Source: Nonomuraea typhae
GTDB lineage: Bacteria; Actinomycetota; Actinomycetes; Streptosporangiales; Streptosporangiaceae
Assembly: GCF_009760925.1 (NCBI RefSeq)
Contig: NZ_VRLV01000006.1
Span: 186,001 to 250,000, forward strand
DNA: 64,000 bases
Direction of reading: 5' to 3'
In this document: positions 50,095-59,029 of the stretch, piece after piece
Layout: the number at the start of each line of letters is the position of its first letter
Numbering within the stretch: the stretch's first letter is position 1
Notes under the pieces: generated by a model
Databases searched by the model: none
Told to the model about the DNA's origin: nothing
The model's input: the letters and a program-made list of their open reading frames with translations, nothing else
Position numbers and translations under genes: made by a program

Positions 50095-51257
50095 CACGAC
50101 CACCCCCGCCGCGCCGGCGGCGTCCACACGCCGGCCTTCTCCAGATGGGGGAAGACCGCGCCGAGCCGGGCGACCTCCTCCGGCGCCCACATCAGGTTGA
50201 GGATCATGAAGCCGCGCAGTCCGGTCTCGCGGTGGATGTGGATGAACTGCTCGGCCACCTCCTCGGCGGTGCCGACCAGCACGCTGCTGCCCGCCGCCAT
50301 ACCGATCTTGCGGGCAGCCTCGTCGAAGTCGCCGCCGCCGTAGGTGTCCTGGTAGGTCTGGCTGCCGCCGAGGAAGCCCTTGGCCCAGCCTCTGGCCGCC
50401 TCCATGTCGATGGAGTCGCGGATCCAGGCGTACTTCTCCTGCGCCTGGTGATGGGTGTCGCCGATGACCACGCCGATCGATCCGGCCATGTTCACCTCCA
50501 GGGGCGAGCGGCCCTTCGCCTCGGTGAGCGCGGACAGGTTCTCCACCGGCTCGCGCACCTTGGCCAGGTCGTCCACCACGGCGAAGAACGCGTAGTCGCA
50601 GCTTTGCGAAATGAACTCCTGGCCCGCCGGCGACACTCCGGCGTTGAACAGCAGGGGCCAGGGCTCCTGCAGCGGGTACGGCCCGCGCGGCGTGCCGCGG
50701 AAGCGGTAGTACTCGCCCTCGAACTCCACGCGTTCCCCGCGCGCCGCCCACAGCGCCTTGACCGCCTCGACCGACTCGGCGGCCATGGCGTAGCGGGCGT
50801 CGTGCTCCACCACGTCGATGCCGAGGAGGTCGGCCTCCGATCCCTTGGAGCCGGGGACGACGTTCCAGCCCCAGCGGCCGCCGCTCAGCACGTCGAGGTT
50901 GGCCCCGAGACGCGCGATCACGGCGGGCGGCAGGTAGCGGGTGTGCATGGTGGTGACCACCCCGATGTGCCGGGTGGCGGCCATCACGATGGGGGCGTAG
51001 ATCGGCGCCGAGACACAGGGCTCCCCGTGGCCGACGCGAGCGTTGCCCGGTCCGTGGTGGGTGTAGCCGTCGGCGAAGAAGACGAAGTCGACACCGGTGT
51101 TCTCGGCGACGCGGGCCAACTCCGTGTGCGTGTCCACGGACAGCACGTCGGGGTTGCGGTCCGCCATCTCCTTGGAGGTGATGTTGGGCGTCGGCGAGTT
51201 CATCCACATCATGCCGAAGCGCAACTGCCCGTCGGGGCGGCGTGGCTTGGAGGTCAC
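50091..51257 (-). CDS. luciferase-like flavin-dependent monooxygenase (first copy)
   Basis: A 388-residue LLM protein from GTG 51257. TGVDFVFFADGYTHHGPG, VVTTMHTRYLPPAVIARLGANLDVLSGGRWGWNVV and the late GTAEEVAEQF are family motifs (bacterial luciferase, NtaA and similar). It ends RGWSW, like the second LLM at 63705. It probably takes reduced flavin from the cluster's reductases. Its start overlaps the hydrolase stop (GTGA). Confidence 0.9.
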   Translation of the reverse strand: MTSKPRRPDGQLRFGMMWMNSPTPNITSKEMADRNPDVLSVDTHTELARVAENTGVDFVFFADGYTHHGPGNARVGHGEPCVSAPIYAPIVMAATRHIGVVTTMHTRYLPPAVIARLGANLDVLSGGRWGWNVVPGSKGSEADLLGIDVVEHDARYAMAAESVEAVKALWAARGERVEFEGEYYRFRGTPRGPYPLQEPWPLLFNAGVSPAGQEFISQSCDYAFFAVVDDLAKVREPVENLSALTEAKGRSPLEVNMAGSIGVVIGDTHHQAQEKYAWIRDSIDMEAARGWAKGFLGGSQTYQDTYGGGDFDEAARKIGMAAGSSVLVGTAEEVAEQFIHIHRETGLRGFMILNLMWAPEEVARLGAVFPHLEKAGVWTPPARRGWSW

Positions 51258-51918
51258 AGGTCCTGTTTCCCTTCTATGTCGTTCAGGAAGGCGCGCACCG
51301 TGGTCAGCCACGACTCGCGTTCCTCGATCTGTGGTGAGTGTCCGGACCGCTCGAAGATCACGAGCTTGCTGTCGGGGATGCCTGCCGCCAGTTCTTCGCC
51401 GGCCTCCACCGGGGCTGGATGTTGAGCCAGAGCCGCCGCAGATCCTCGTCATCGGTCACCCGGTCGGTGAACATGCGCTCCAGCTCGGTCAGGTCGACCC
51501 CTCGGCCCATGTGCTCGGCGCGGCGGCGGGCCCGAGTCCGGAAGTCGTCGGTCGCGGCTGTGTCGCGCAGCAGCAGCGCCCGCACCCGGGCGGGATGGCG
51601 CAGCGCGTACTCCAGGCAGATGAAGCCTCCGTAGGAGCCGCCCGCCAGCACGATCCGTTCCGCGCCCGTCCACTCCCGCAGCGCGTCCACGTCGGCCACC
51701 CACTGCTCGCGTGTGTACGGCGGCGCCGCCCCGCTCTGGCCGCTTCCTCTGGCGTCGAACACGATCACGCGGTAGCGGTCGGCCAGCGCGCCCCAACTGG
51801 CCTTCGGCTCGGCCCTGGTGCTGAGTCCCGGCGCGCCGTGGTGGGCGATGATCACTGGAGCGTTCCTGTCGCCGAGGTCCTCGACCTCCAGCGCGTTGCT
51901 GTTGATCACGACGCGCAT
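51254..51918 (-). pseudogene. alpha/beta hydrolase with internal deletion and frameshift
   Basis: The start (MRVVINSNALEVED, SD GGAGGAG) and nucleophile (LAGGSYGGFICLEYAL) are intact to LWLNIQP. After that the frame ends at 51358, but a +2 frame continues VEAGEELAAGIPDSK and LVIFERSGHSPQIEER to a stop at 51254. About 50-60 residues, including the GxHD aspartate region normally between these parts, are missing. The C-terminal histidine is in the shifted frame. The total of 665 bases is not a multiple of 3. Confidence 0.78.
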
Positions 51919-53294
51919 GGCTCCTCCTTCTTGAGCAGGGCGACGAGCAGGGCGCAGGCCACCATCAGGGCGGCGCCGATCAGCCAGACGGTGACGAACG
52001 CCGACTCGGCGGGCACTGTCCCCCCGGCCATCACCACGGTGCTGAGGATGACGCCGAAGACCGTCGCGCCGACCGAGGCGGCGGCGCTGCGCAGCAGGTT
52101 GTACAGGCCGGAGGTCACCCCTGCTTCGGTGGCGGGGCTTCGCTTCAGCAGCATGGACGGGATGATCGCGAAGACGATGCCGCTGCCCAGCCACTCCAGG
52201 CAGGTTCCGATGAGGAAGGCGGGGACGGAGCCGTGCAGGAGCGCGAGCTGCAGGTAGCCGATCGCGATGATCAGTGCGCCGATGGCCAGGGCCGACCGGT
52301 CGCCCACGCGCGCGGCCAGCCTCGCCGTGACGGCCGAGCCGAGGGAGGCGGCGCACGAGGAGGGGAACAGCAGCAGCCCGATCTGCGCGGCGCTCAGGCC
52401 GAGGCCGTACCCGTGATCGTCGGGAAGTCCGGCGTAGATCGACCGCAGGGCGTTCTGCCCGAGCAGGACGAATCCCATGAGCGCCGTGACGGCCAGCAGC
52501 GGCGCGGTGTGGCGGCGGGCGAGTCGGCGCAGGTCCACCAGCGGCTCGGGGGTGCGCAGCGCGTACCACGCCCACGCCAGCATGACCACCAGACCGGCCA
52601 GTGCCAGGCCCCAGTCCTTCTTGGAGACGCCCAGCAGGAACGCTCCCATGCCCGCGCCGATGAGCAGGACGCCGAGCCAGTCGACGCGGCCCAGCGCCCT
52701 GGTGGTGGTCTCCGGCACCAGAGCGAACGGGATGACCAGGCACAAGGCCATGAGCAGCGCGGGCACCCACAGCGTGATGGTCAGATCGCCGGTCCAGGCC
52801 AGTGTCGCGCCGCCGAGCAGCCCGCCGACGGCCGAGCCGAGCGTCAGGCTGGCCACGATGACCCCGATGCCCGCGCCGCTGGTGCCGCCGGAGCTGTCGC
52901 GGATCATCGCGAAGTTCAGCGGGAGGAACGTGGTCATGGCGCCGACCAGGACGCGCCCGGCCAGGAAGACGCCGTAGTCCGGCGCCACGGCGACGACGAC
53001 CAGGCCGATGGTGGCCATCGCCACCGCGATCCGCAGCATGCGCCGGTGGCCGTAGCGGTCGCCGAGTTTCGTGAGGATCGGCACGTAGAGCGCCGATGCC
53101 AGCAGGTTGGCGGAAATCGCCCAGCTCAGCCCTCCGGCGTCGACGCCGTAACGTTCCCCGATGGCCGGGAGGGCGGGAAGGAGCCAGGATTGGTCGAGGC
53201 CGTTCGCGAATTCCAGAACGGCGAGATAGCGGACGGTGCGGCGCGCTTGACCTGCGGAAACAAGTTCAGCGCGCTCATCTGGGATGGATGCCAC
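51906..53294 (-). CDS. MFS transporter (DHA2-like)
   Basis: A 462-residue transporter with about 14 helices. LAVLEFANGLDQSWLLPALPAIG and TKLGDRYGHRRMLRIA are MFS motifs. GTG 53294 has AGGAG 5 bases upstream; an ATG at 53321 is possible. It is the first gene of this half, divergent from the Lrp-type regulator, and may carry the substrate or a product. Confidence 0.87.
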   Translation of the reverse strand: MASIPDERAELVSAGQARRTVRYLAVLEFANGLDQSWLLPALPAIGERYGVDAGGLSWAISANLLASALYVPILTKLGDRYGHRRMLRIAVAMATIGLVVVAVAPDYGVFLAGRVLVGAMTTFLPLNFAMIRDSSGGTSGAGIGVIVASLTLGSAVGGLLGGATLAWTGDLTITLWVPALLMALCLVIPFALVPETTTRALGRVDWLGVLLIGAGMGAFLLGVSKKDWGLALAGLVVMLAWAWYALRTPEPLVDLRRLARRHTAPLLAVTALMGFVLLGQNALRSIYAGLPDDHGYGLGLSAAQIGLLLFPSSCAASLGSAVTARLAARVGDRSALAIGALIIAIGYLQLALLHGSVPAFLIGTCLEWLGSGIVFAIIPSMLLKRSPATEAGVTSGLYNLLRSAAASVGATVFGVILSTVVMAGGTVPAESAFVTVWLIGAALMVACALLVALLKKEEPCAS

Positions 53295-53405
53295 GGCGTC
53301 TCCTCGAGTGCTCGCCGCCATGTTTTGCGAGGATCGGTGCTTTTGTCACCTATTTGACCTGTTCTGCGGCTAACATCGGCAGCATTCGTCACCAGGAGCA
53401 CAGTC

Positions 53406-54437
53406 ATGCCGGATTCCGTCATCCTCCCCGAGGAAGATCTGAAGCTGATCCACGCTCTCCAGGTCAACGCGCGCGCCAGCTGGACCACGATCGCGCAGGC
53501 CCTCGACGTGGACCCGGCCACCGCCGCCCGCCGCTGGGCCAGGCTGGAATCCTCCGGCGACGCCTGGGTCGCCGCCTACCCGCTGCGCGAACCGGCCCAC
53601 GCGGGCGCGATCGTCGAGGTCTGCTGTACGGCGGGCCGCGCGCTGGCCGTCGCGGAGAAGCTCGCCGAGGACCCCCACTGCATGAACGTCGACATCACGA
53701 CCGGAGCGCGCGACGTCATGCTGACGGTCACCACCCGCTCGACGGCGCAGCTGTCGGAATACCTCCTGCACCGCTTCGACGGCATGGCAGGGGTCAGGAC
53801 GGTCACCGCGCACCTGGCCTTCCGGGTCCACACCAGCGGGGCGCACTGGCGTATGGGCGTGCTGACGCCACGGCAGGAGCGCGCGCTGACGAAGAGCTAC
53901 CCGGTCGTGGAGCCTCCTGTGGCCGGCCCGCCGGAGTGGGCGATGGCGGTCGCCCTCGGACAGAACGGGCGGCTCGCCGTCACCGACCTGGCCGCCTCCT
54001 GCGGCGTGAGCGAGGCCACCGTACGCCGCAGGCTCCCGGCCCTGCTGGGCAGCGGCCAGCTCATCCTGCGCTGTGAGGTCGCGAGGGAACGCTCGGGCTA
54101 CCCGGTGGGGGTCTGGTACTTCCTGCGGGTGGCGGCGGCCAAGGCCAACGAGATCGGCATCGCCATCGGCCGGCTGCCCCAGGTCAGGATGAGTGCCACG
54201 GTGGACGGCCCGGCGAACCTGATCGTGCAGGCATGGGTGCCGGCCCGCGACCAGATCACCGAGTTCGAATCCCGGCTCTGCCGCGCGCTGCCGGGCGTCG
54301 AGGTCGTGGACCGTTCGGTGATGCTCCGTACGGCCAAGCGGGTCGGTCGCCGCATCGGGGAGAACGGCCGCGCCACCGCCGTCACCTCGACGGACATCCG
54401 CCTCCCGATTCCCCGCGAGCAGCGGCCGGCCCGGTAG
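53406..54437 (+). CDS. double-Lrp/AsnC-family regulator
   Basis: A 343-residue protein with two consecutive Lrp-type units. The first has an HTH about 10-55 (LPEEDLKLIHALQVNARASWTTIAQALDVDPATAARRWARL) and a sensor half. The second repeats an HTH (about 180-225: GRLAVTDLAASCGVSEATVRRRLPALLGSG) and a sensor half. It is divergent from the MFS gene and lies between the two halves of the cluster, so it likely controls one or both. Confidence 0.85.
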   Translation: MPDSVILPEEDLKLIHALQVNARASWTTIAQALDVDPATAARRWARLESSGDAWVAAYPLREPAHAGAIVEVCCTAGRALAVAEKLAEDPHCMNVDITTGARDVMLTVTTRSTAQLSEYLLHRFDGMAGVRTVTAHLAFRVHTSGAHWRMGVLTPRQERALTKSYPVVEPPVAGPPEWAMAVALGQNGRLAVTDLAASCGVSEATVRRRLPALLGSGQLILRCEVARERSGYPVGVWYFLRVAAAKANEIGIAIGRLPQVRMSATVDGPANLIVQAWVPARDQITEFESRLCRALPGVEVVDRSVMLRTAKRVGRRIGENGRATAVTSTDIRLPIPREQRPAR

Positions 54438-54532
54438 GGACGTCCGGCCCGGCCAAGACCGCCTCGACCGGGCCGGGGCGGCGCGTCCCGGCCGGGCCCC
54501 TTCCACGGGCGCGCGGGCCAGGCCCGGTGCCG

Positions 54533-55711
54533 TCAGCCGGGCAGCAGCCCGGCGATCGTGCGCGCGCACGCGCGAAGCCTTCCGGCCGCGAGCATGATGT
54601 CCTCGCCCGCCGACACCTCGGGGAAGCCGAACAACGACAGGTACATGACGACCTGGCCGTCGGGCCCGAAGACCGGCGCGGAGACGTTGCGCACGCGATA
54701 GCTCCCCTCTGCGGCCAGCGACTCCTGGTCGTAGGCTCCCGGCCCGCCCAGCGCCGTCTCGAGCTCGCGTATCCGGGCGTCCCTGTGCGGCCCGGCGGGG
54801 TGGTGGACCAGCACCTCGTCCAGTGCGCGGTAGGCGTCGGTGGCCAGGCTGATGACCCAGCCGCGCGCACGCACCCGGTCCAGCGCGCGCAGATGCGCCC
54901 GGACGGTCGCCGGGTCGCCGCCGCCGGCCCCGCGCGCCGCCCACGCCTCCTGCGTCTCGCGGTCGCGCCAGGCCACCATGAGCGCACCGAGGGGCGCCCA
55001 GAACGGCATGCGCTGGCCGACCTGGATGGGGGCCGCGCCGACAGGCGGCGCGCCGACCGCGGCCACGCGCACCACCTGGTCGCCGATCGTCATCATGATC
55101 GCGCACTCCATTCCCAGTTCGCGCGTCAGCGACTCCACGGCCGGCCGGGCCAGGTCGGCCACCACCACGTGTGCCATGACGTCGGGTCTGGCCGGGATCA
55201 CCCGGGATCGGGGGATGAAGCTCCCGTAGCCGCCGTTGTGGAAGATCAGCGGCAGGCCGGGACCGGCGGCCTCCAGGTCCACGACCCGCCCGAGGACGAT
55301 GTAGTGGTCGCCCGCCTCGATCTCGTCGACGACCACGCAGTCGATCCAGGCGACGACGCCGTCGATGACCGGCGAGCCGAGCGGCGACGGCCGCCAGCCG
55401 ATACCGGCGAACTTGTCGGCGCTGTTCTTGACCGCGAGCGCCCTGCACACGTCCTCCTGACGGTCGCCGAGCACGTTGACGCAGAACCGGTCTCGGGTGC
55501 GCTGCCGGGCGTAGGAGGACGAGGTCCTGGCCGCCATGAACGACACCAGACGGGGCTCGAGCGACACGGACGAGAAACTGCCGACGATCATGCCGAGCGG
55601 GTCCCCGTCGTCGCCGACGGAGGTCACGGCCACCACACCGGTCGGGTAGCGGCCGAGGACCTGGCGGAAGAAGTGCTCGTCGCGGACACGCTGGCGACCG
55701 GTCAGCTCCAT
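54533..55711 (-). CDS. flavin reductase fused to an IclR effector domain
   Basis: A 392-residue protein. Residues 1-165 are a flavin reductase-like domain (LGRYPTGVVAVTSVGDDGDPLGM, SFSSVSLEPRLVSF). Residues about 180-385 resemble an IclR ligand-binding domain (ECAIMMTIGDQVVRVAAVG, MPFWAPLGALMVAW, SYRVRNVSAPVFGPDGQVVMYLSLFGFPE). The DNA-binding HTH of IclR is absent. The fusion suggests substrate-responsive control of flavin supply. It overlaps the upstream SDR by 10 bases. Confidence 0.85.
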   Translation of the reverse strand: MELTGRQRVRDEHFFRQVLGRYPTGVVAVTSVGDDGDPLGMIVGSFSSVSLEPRLVSFMAARTSSSYARQRTRDRFCVNVLGDRQEDVCRALAVKNSADKFAGIGWRPSPLGSPVIDGVVAWIDCVVVDEIEAGDHYIVLGRVVDLEAAGPGLPLIFHNGGYGSFIPRSRVIPARPDVMAHVVVADLARPAVESLTRELGMECAIMMTIGDQVVRVAAVGAPPVGAAPIQVGQRMPFWAPLGALMVAWRDRETQEAWAARGAGGGDPATVRAHLRALDRVRARGWVISLATDAYRALDEVLVHHPAGPHRDARIRELETALGGPGAYDQESLAAEGSYRVRNVSAPVFGPDGQVVMYLSLFGFPEVSAGEDIMLAAGRLRACARTIAGLLPG

Positions 55712-56469
55712 GGCAGGTTGTACCTTCCGGCGCCGCTGGCGCCGTCCACCATGAGCACGTCTCCGCTGACGAAGGCGGCCTGGTCGGAGCACAGATACGC
55801 GACGGCGTCGGCCACGTGGGCCGCGGTTCCCACGCGGTCGAGCGGGGTGTTGGCGCGCATCCGCTCGACGTACTCCCGGGGGACGAACTCACCGAGCCCT
55901 TCGCGGTGACCATGGTCGATGAGCCCCGGCGCCACCGCGTTCACCCTGATGCCCTCGCGGCCGACCTCCAGCGCCAGGCACTTGGCCAGCATCACCACAC
56001 CGGCCTTGGACGTGCAGTAGTGTCCGGCGCCCAGGCGGGCGGAGAAGGCCGCGCCGCTGGCGACGCAGCAGATCGTCCCGGCCACGCCGTACTCGACCAT
56101 GTTCCGTGCCACGGCCGTGGCGACGTGGAAGGTGCCGTCCAGGTTGACGCCGAGCACCCGCCGCCAGTCGGCCGGCGCCATGTCGAGCAGATTCTGATGG
56201 GGCGCGATGCCGGCGTTGCTCACCGCGACCTCCAGCGGGCCCCAGGTCTCGGTGACGGCCCGGACCGTGGCCTCGACCTGGGCCGGGTCGGCGACGTCGG
56301 CCGTCCGAGCCAGCACCTGCCCGCCCTGGGCGGCGAACTCCGACCTGGTGCGTTCCAGCCGTTCGGCGTTGACGTCCAGCAGCGCCACCCTGTCACCCAG
56401 GTCGAGCAGCTTGGCCGCGATGGCCTTGCCGAGCCCGTCGGCTGCCCCGGTGACCAGTGCCGTCCTCAT
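55702..56469 (-). CDS. short-chain dehydrogenase/reductase (second copy)
   Basis: A 255-residue SDR: LVTGAADGLGKAI, SNAGIAPHQN, YCTSKAG, and the typical RVNAVAPGLI. It ends near the reductase fusion start. A second SDR gene is at 45010. Confidence 0.9.
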   Translation of the reverse strand: MRTALVTGAADGLGKAIAAKLLDLGDRVALLDVNAERLERTRSEFAAQGGQVLARTADVADPAQVEATVRAVTETWGPLEVAVSNAGIAPHQNLLDMAPADWRRVLGVNLDGTFHVATAVARNMVEYGVAGTICCVASGAAFSARLGAGHYCTSKAGVVMLAKCLALEVGREGIRVNAVAPGLIDHGHREGLGEFVPREYVERMRANTPLDRVGTAAHVADAVAYLCSDQAAFVSGDVLMVDGASGAGRYNLPWS

Positions 56470-57257
56470 CGGACCTCCTGGGAGCGCTCCGAGCGGGCGA
56501 GGAACGGCAGCAGCAGGCGCAGCACCTCACGGGGCCGTTCCCTGAACACGAAGTGCCCCGCCCGGTTGACCACGTGCAGCGACAGCGGCGCCGTGGTGGT
56601 GGCGAGCAGATCCAGCAGCGCCACCCCGCGCTCGACCTCACTGAGCGGGTCGTGGGAGCCCCACACCAGCATGATGGGCACCCGGTAGCCGTGGTCGCGG
56701 GCGTAGGCGTACAGGGCGTCCTTGGCCGCCAGCAGGTCGGCAGGCGGCTGCGCCGGCGGATCCGTGGCCGCCCTCGCGGCATGCGCGTCCAGCAGGGCGT
56801 CGTCGACGTGGTGCGGCGTGTACGACAGGCGCTCCAGGTGCCACGCCTGGGCCCGCCGTGGGTCGGCGGGCGGGTGGGCCAGCCGGAGGTTGACGGGGGA
56901 GTCGCCCGTCGGCGCCGCCTCGTGGCCCGCGATCACGCTGCACGACAGAACGCGGCCGGGCACGGATCGGGCGAGCTGCAGCGCGAGCAGCCCTGCTTCG
57001 CCGTGGCCGACGACGTGGAAGGCGGAGACTCCCAGCCCGTCGAGCGTCGCCAGCACCGCCGGCTCCGCGTCACGCCCGCCACCGGCTCCGTCCCATGCGA
57101 TCACCTGGTGCCCCGCCGCGGCGATGGCCCCGGAGACCGGGTCCCACACCTCCGGACCGCCCGTGTAGCCGGAGGTGCCGGGCGCGCCGCCGTACAGCAG
57201 GAGCACCGCGGTGCGCGGTCCGGTGTCGCTGACGCGCGTCCCGACCTCAGCCGACAT
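56466..57257 (-). CDS. alpha/beta hydrolase with Ser-to-Gly nucleophile elbow
   Basis: A 263-residue protein. The elbow reads VVGHGEAGLLAL in place of G-x-S-x-G, so the nucleophile serine is glycine (checked in the DNA). LVWGSHDPLSE (Asp) and NRAGHFVF (His) are kept. It may use a non-serine mechanism, act non-catalytically, or have lost activity. It overlaps the SDR start by 4 bases. Confidence 0.82.
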   Translation of the reverse strand: MSAEVGTRVSDTGPRTAVLLLYGGAPGTSGYTGGPEVWDPVSGAIAAAGHQVIAWDGAGGGRDAEPAVLATLDGLGVSAFHVVGHGEAGLLALQLARSVPGRVLSCSVIAGHEAAPTGDSPVNLRLAHPPADPRRAQAWHLERLSYTPHHVDDALLDAHAARAATDPPAQPPADLLAAKDALYAYARDHGYRVPIMLVWGSHDPLSEVERGVALLDLLATTTAPLSLHVVNRAGHFVFRERPREVLRLLLPFLARSERSQEVR

Positions 57258-58158
57258 GGGTGTCCACCTCCTCGAGAAAGGACCCGACGACATCTACGAA
57301 CCATCCCGGATGCTCCCGGAATGGGAAATGTCCGCACTTGTCGATTACCGACAGGGTCGTCCGGCGTTCCCAGCGCGACAGCCCGGCGAAGAGCGCGAGC
57401 CCGCGGCTCAGCAGCGCCGTCCGGTCGTCGCGGCCCCACACCACCTGCGTCGGCCGCTGCAACCTGCCCTGCGCCAGCCAGGTCAGCGTCTCCAGCTTGT
57501 CCTCGGCCAGCCGCGGCAGGAACAGCCCTGCCATCAGGTCACCCGCACGGACCTCGGCCAGCGCTTCCTGATAGGTCTCGCTCTGGACGACGCTCCACGC
57601 CTGCTCGACGAACAGGTCGGTGACCGTGGCCGGGTCGTGCATGTAGTGCTCGTAGACCCAGCGCACGCTCTGCCGGGAAGGCGCCATCGGCGGGGCGCCG
57701 AGCACCACCTCGTTGGTGCCGACGCCGGGGCTGAGCGTGCCGCTGTTGACGATGGTCAGCGAGGCGACCAGGTCGGGCCGCAGCAGCGCGGCCCGGGTGG
57801 CGGCGAAGCCGCCGCGCGAGTGACCGACCAGGTGGACCGGGCCCAGGTCGAGAGCCTGCAGGAACGCGGTCAGGTGGTCGACCACCGCCCGCATCGTGTA
57901 GCCGGCCCGGGTCGGCGGCTTGCCGCTGAAGCCCTGGCCCGGCTTGTCATAGGCGATGACCCGGTGGCCGGCCGACAATCCGTGAAAGGCCGGCGCCCAG
58001 GCGTAGGCTCCGCTGGCCGAGCCGGCGGTGCCGAAGCTGCCGCCGTACACGAAGACCACGGGCGTGCCGCTGCCCTGGACGGTGTGCCACGTCCTGACGC
58101 CGGCGACGTCCAGCCACGACCCCGCGGGCAGCTCGGCGTAGCCGGGGACGGCGCTCAT
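57247..58158 (-). CDS. alpha/beta hydrolase
   Basis: A 303-residue protein with elbow HLVGHSRGGFAATR (serine present), oxyanion VYGGSFGTAG, acid VWGRDDRTAL and DKCGHFPFREHPG histidine. It lies between the dead-elbow homologue and the deacetylase, with overlaps on both sides, and likely hydrolyses a ring-opened intermediate. Confidence 0.88.
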   Translation of the reverse strand: MSAVPGYAELPAGSWLDVAGVRTWHTVQGSGTPVVFVYGGSFGTAGSASGAYAWAPAFHGLSAGHRVIAYDKPGQGFSGKPPTRAGYTMRAVVDHLTAFLQALDLGPVHLVGHSRGGFAATRAALLRPDLVASLTIVNSGTLSPGVGTNEVVLGAPPMAPSRQSVRWVYEHYMHDPATVTDLFVEQAWSVVQSETYQEALAEVRAGDLMAGLFLPRLAEDKLETLTWLAQGRLQRPTQVVWGRDDRTALLSRGLALFAGLSRWERRTTLSVIDKCGHFPFREHPGWFVDVVGSFLEEVDTHVG

Positions 58159-59015
58159 CGGGCGAAACCGTTCTCGAGTGTCCACGCGGCCAGCGCGTTC
58201 TTGGTCGTCCACCAGACCCGCTCGCGCCGCCGGGCCGCCTCCAGGCAGCGGCGCAGCGTCGGGACGAACGCCGGCCGCCCCGCCATGTGGCAGTGCAGCA
58301 CCATGTCCGCCCACTGAGGCCGCCCTGCTGCACCCTCGGCCCAGCAGACCTCCAGACTGTCGGCGAACCCCTCGGCGAACACCTGCGGGCTGTTGGTCGG
58401 CAGGATCCAGTGGATCAGGTCGTTGGCCGACATGTTCGTCTTCGGCAGGACGGCCAGCCGTTTTCCGTCGATCTGCTCCACGTACGGCAGGTCGTCGCTG
58501 GCGTCGTCGCCCGACCAGGTGATGCCGCAGTCCACCATGATCCGCTTGGTGCGCTCGGAGCTGGAGTTGGCAGGACTGGCCCATCCCGAGGGACGCACGC
58601 CCGCGGCCTTCTCGATCGCGTCGAGGGTGCGGACGATGATGTCGCGCTCGGCGCCCGAGTCGGCCTCGTTGAGGAACTGGTCGTTCACCCAGCCGTGCCC
58701 GACGAGGTCGTGCCCGGCGCCGGCGACCGCGGCCACCACGTCCGGCCAGTCGCGGGCCAGCTTGCCCGACACCGAGAACGACGCCTTCACCTCCAGGTCG
58801 TCGAAGAGCTCGAGCAGCCGCCAGACTCCGGCCCTGACCCCGTACTCGCCGTAGGACAGGGAGAAGGAGTCGCGCTGCCCCGGCCTGCCCGCCAGGCGGA
58901 GCTGGGACTGGTTCTCGAACGCCTCCAGCGCGACCCCGATGGTGGCCGCGGCGTACTGCCCCTGCGGCCAGTGCACGGTGCGCCGACTGCGCGACAGCGT
59001 CTCACGCCAGGTCAC
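58155..59015 (-). CDS. polysaccharide-deacetylase-like (PuuE-type) amidohydrolase
   Basis: A 286-residue protein from GTG 59015, 5 bases after AAAGGAG (ATG 59030 is the alternative). A NodB-like fold is suggested by VKASFSVSGKLARDWPDVVA, GHDLVGHGWVNDQ and GVRPSGWASPANSSSERT, then MVLHCHMAGRPAFVPTL. The first Asp pair (TFDDG) is not seen. Cytoplasmic relatives include PuuE allantoinase, so a ring-opening amidohydrolase is plausible. No signal peptide. Confidence 0.8.
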   Translation of the reverse strand: MTWRETLSRSRRTVHWPQGQYAAATIGVALEAFENQSQLRLAGRPGQRDSFSLSYGEYGVRAGVWRLLELFDDLEVKASFSVSGKLARDWPDVVAAVAGAGHDLVGHGWVNDQFLNEADSGAERDIIVRTLDAIEKAAGVRPSGWASPANSSSERTKRIMVDCGITWSGDDASDDLPYVEQIDGKRLAVLPKTNMSANDLIHWILPTNSPQVFAEGFADSLEVCWAEGAAGRPQWADMVLHCHMAGRPAFVPTLRRCLEAARRRERVWWTTKNALAAWTLENGFAR

Positions 59016-59029
59016 TGTGTCTCCTTTCA

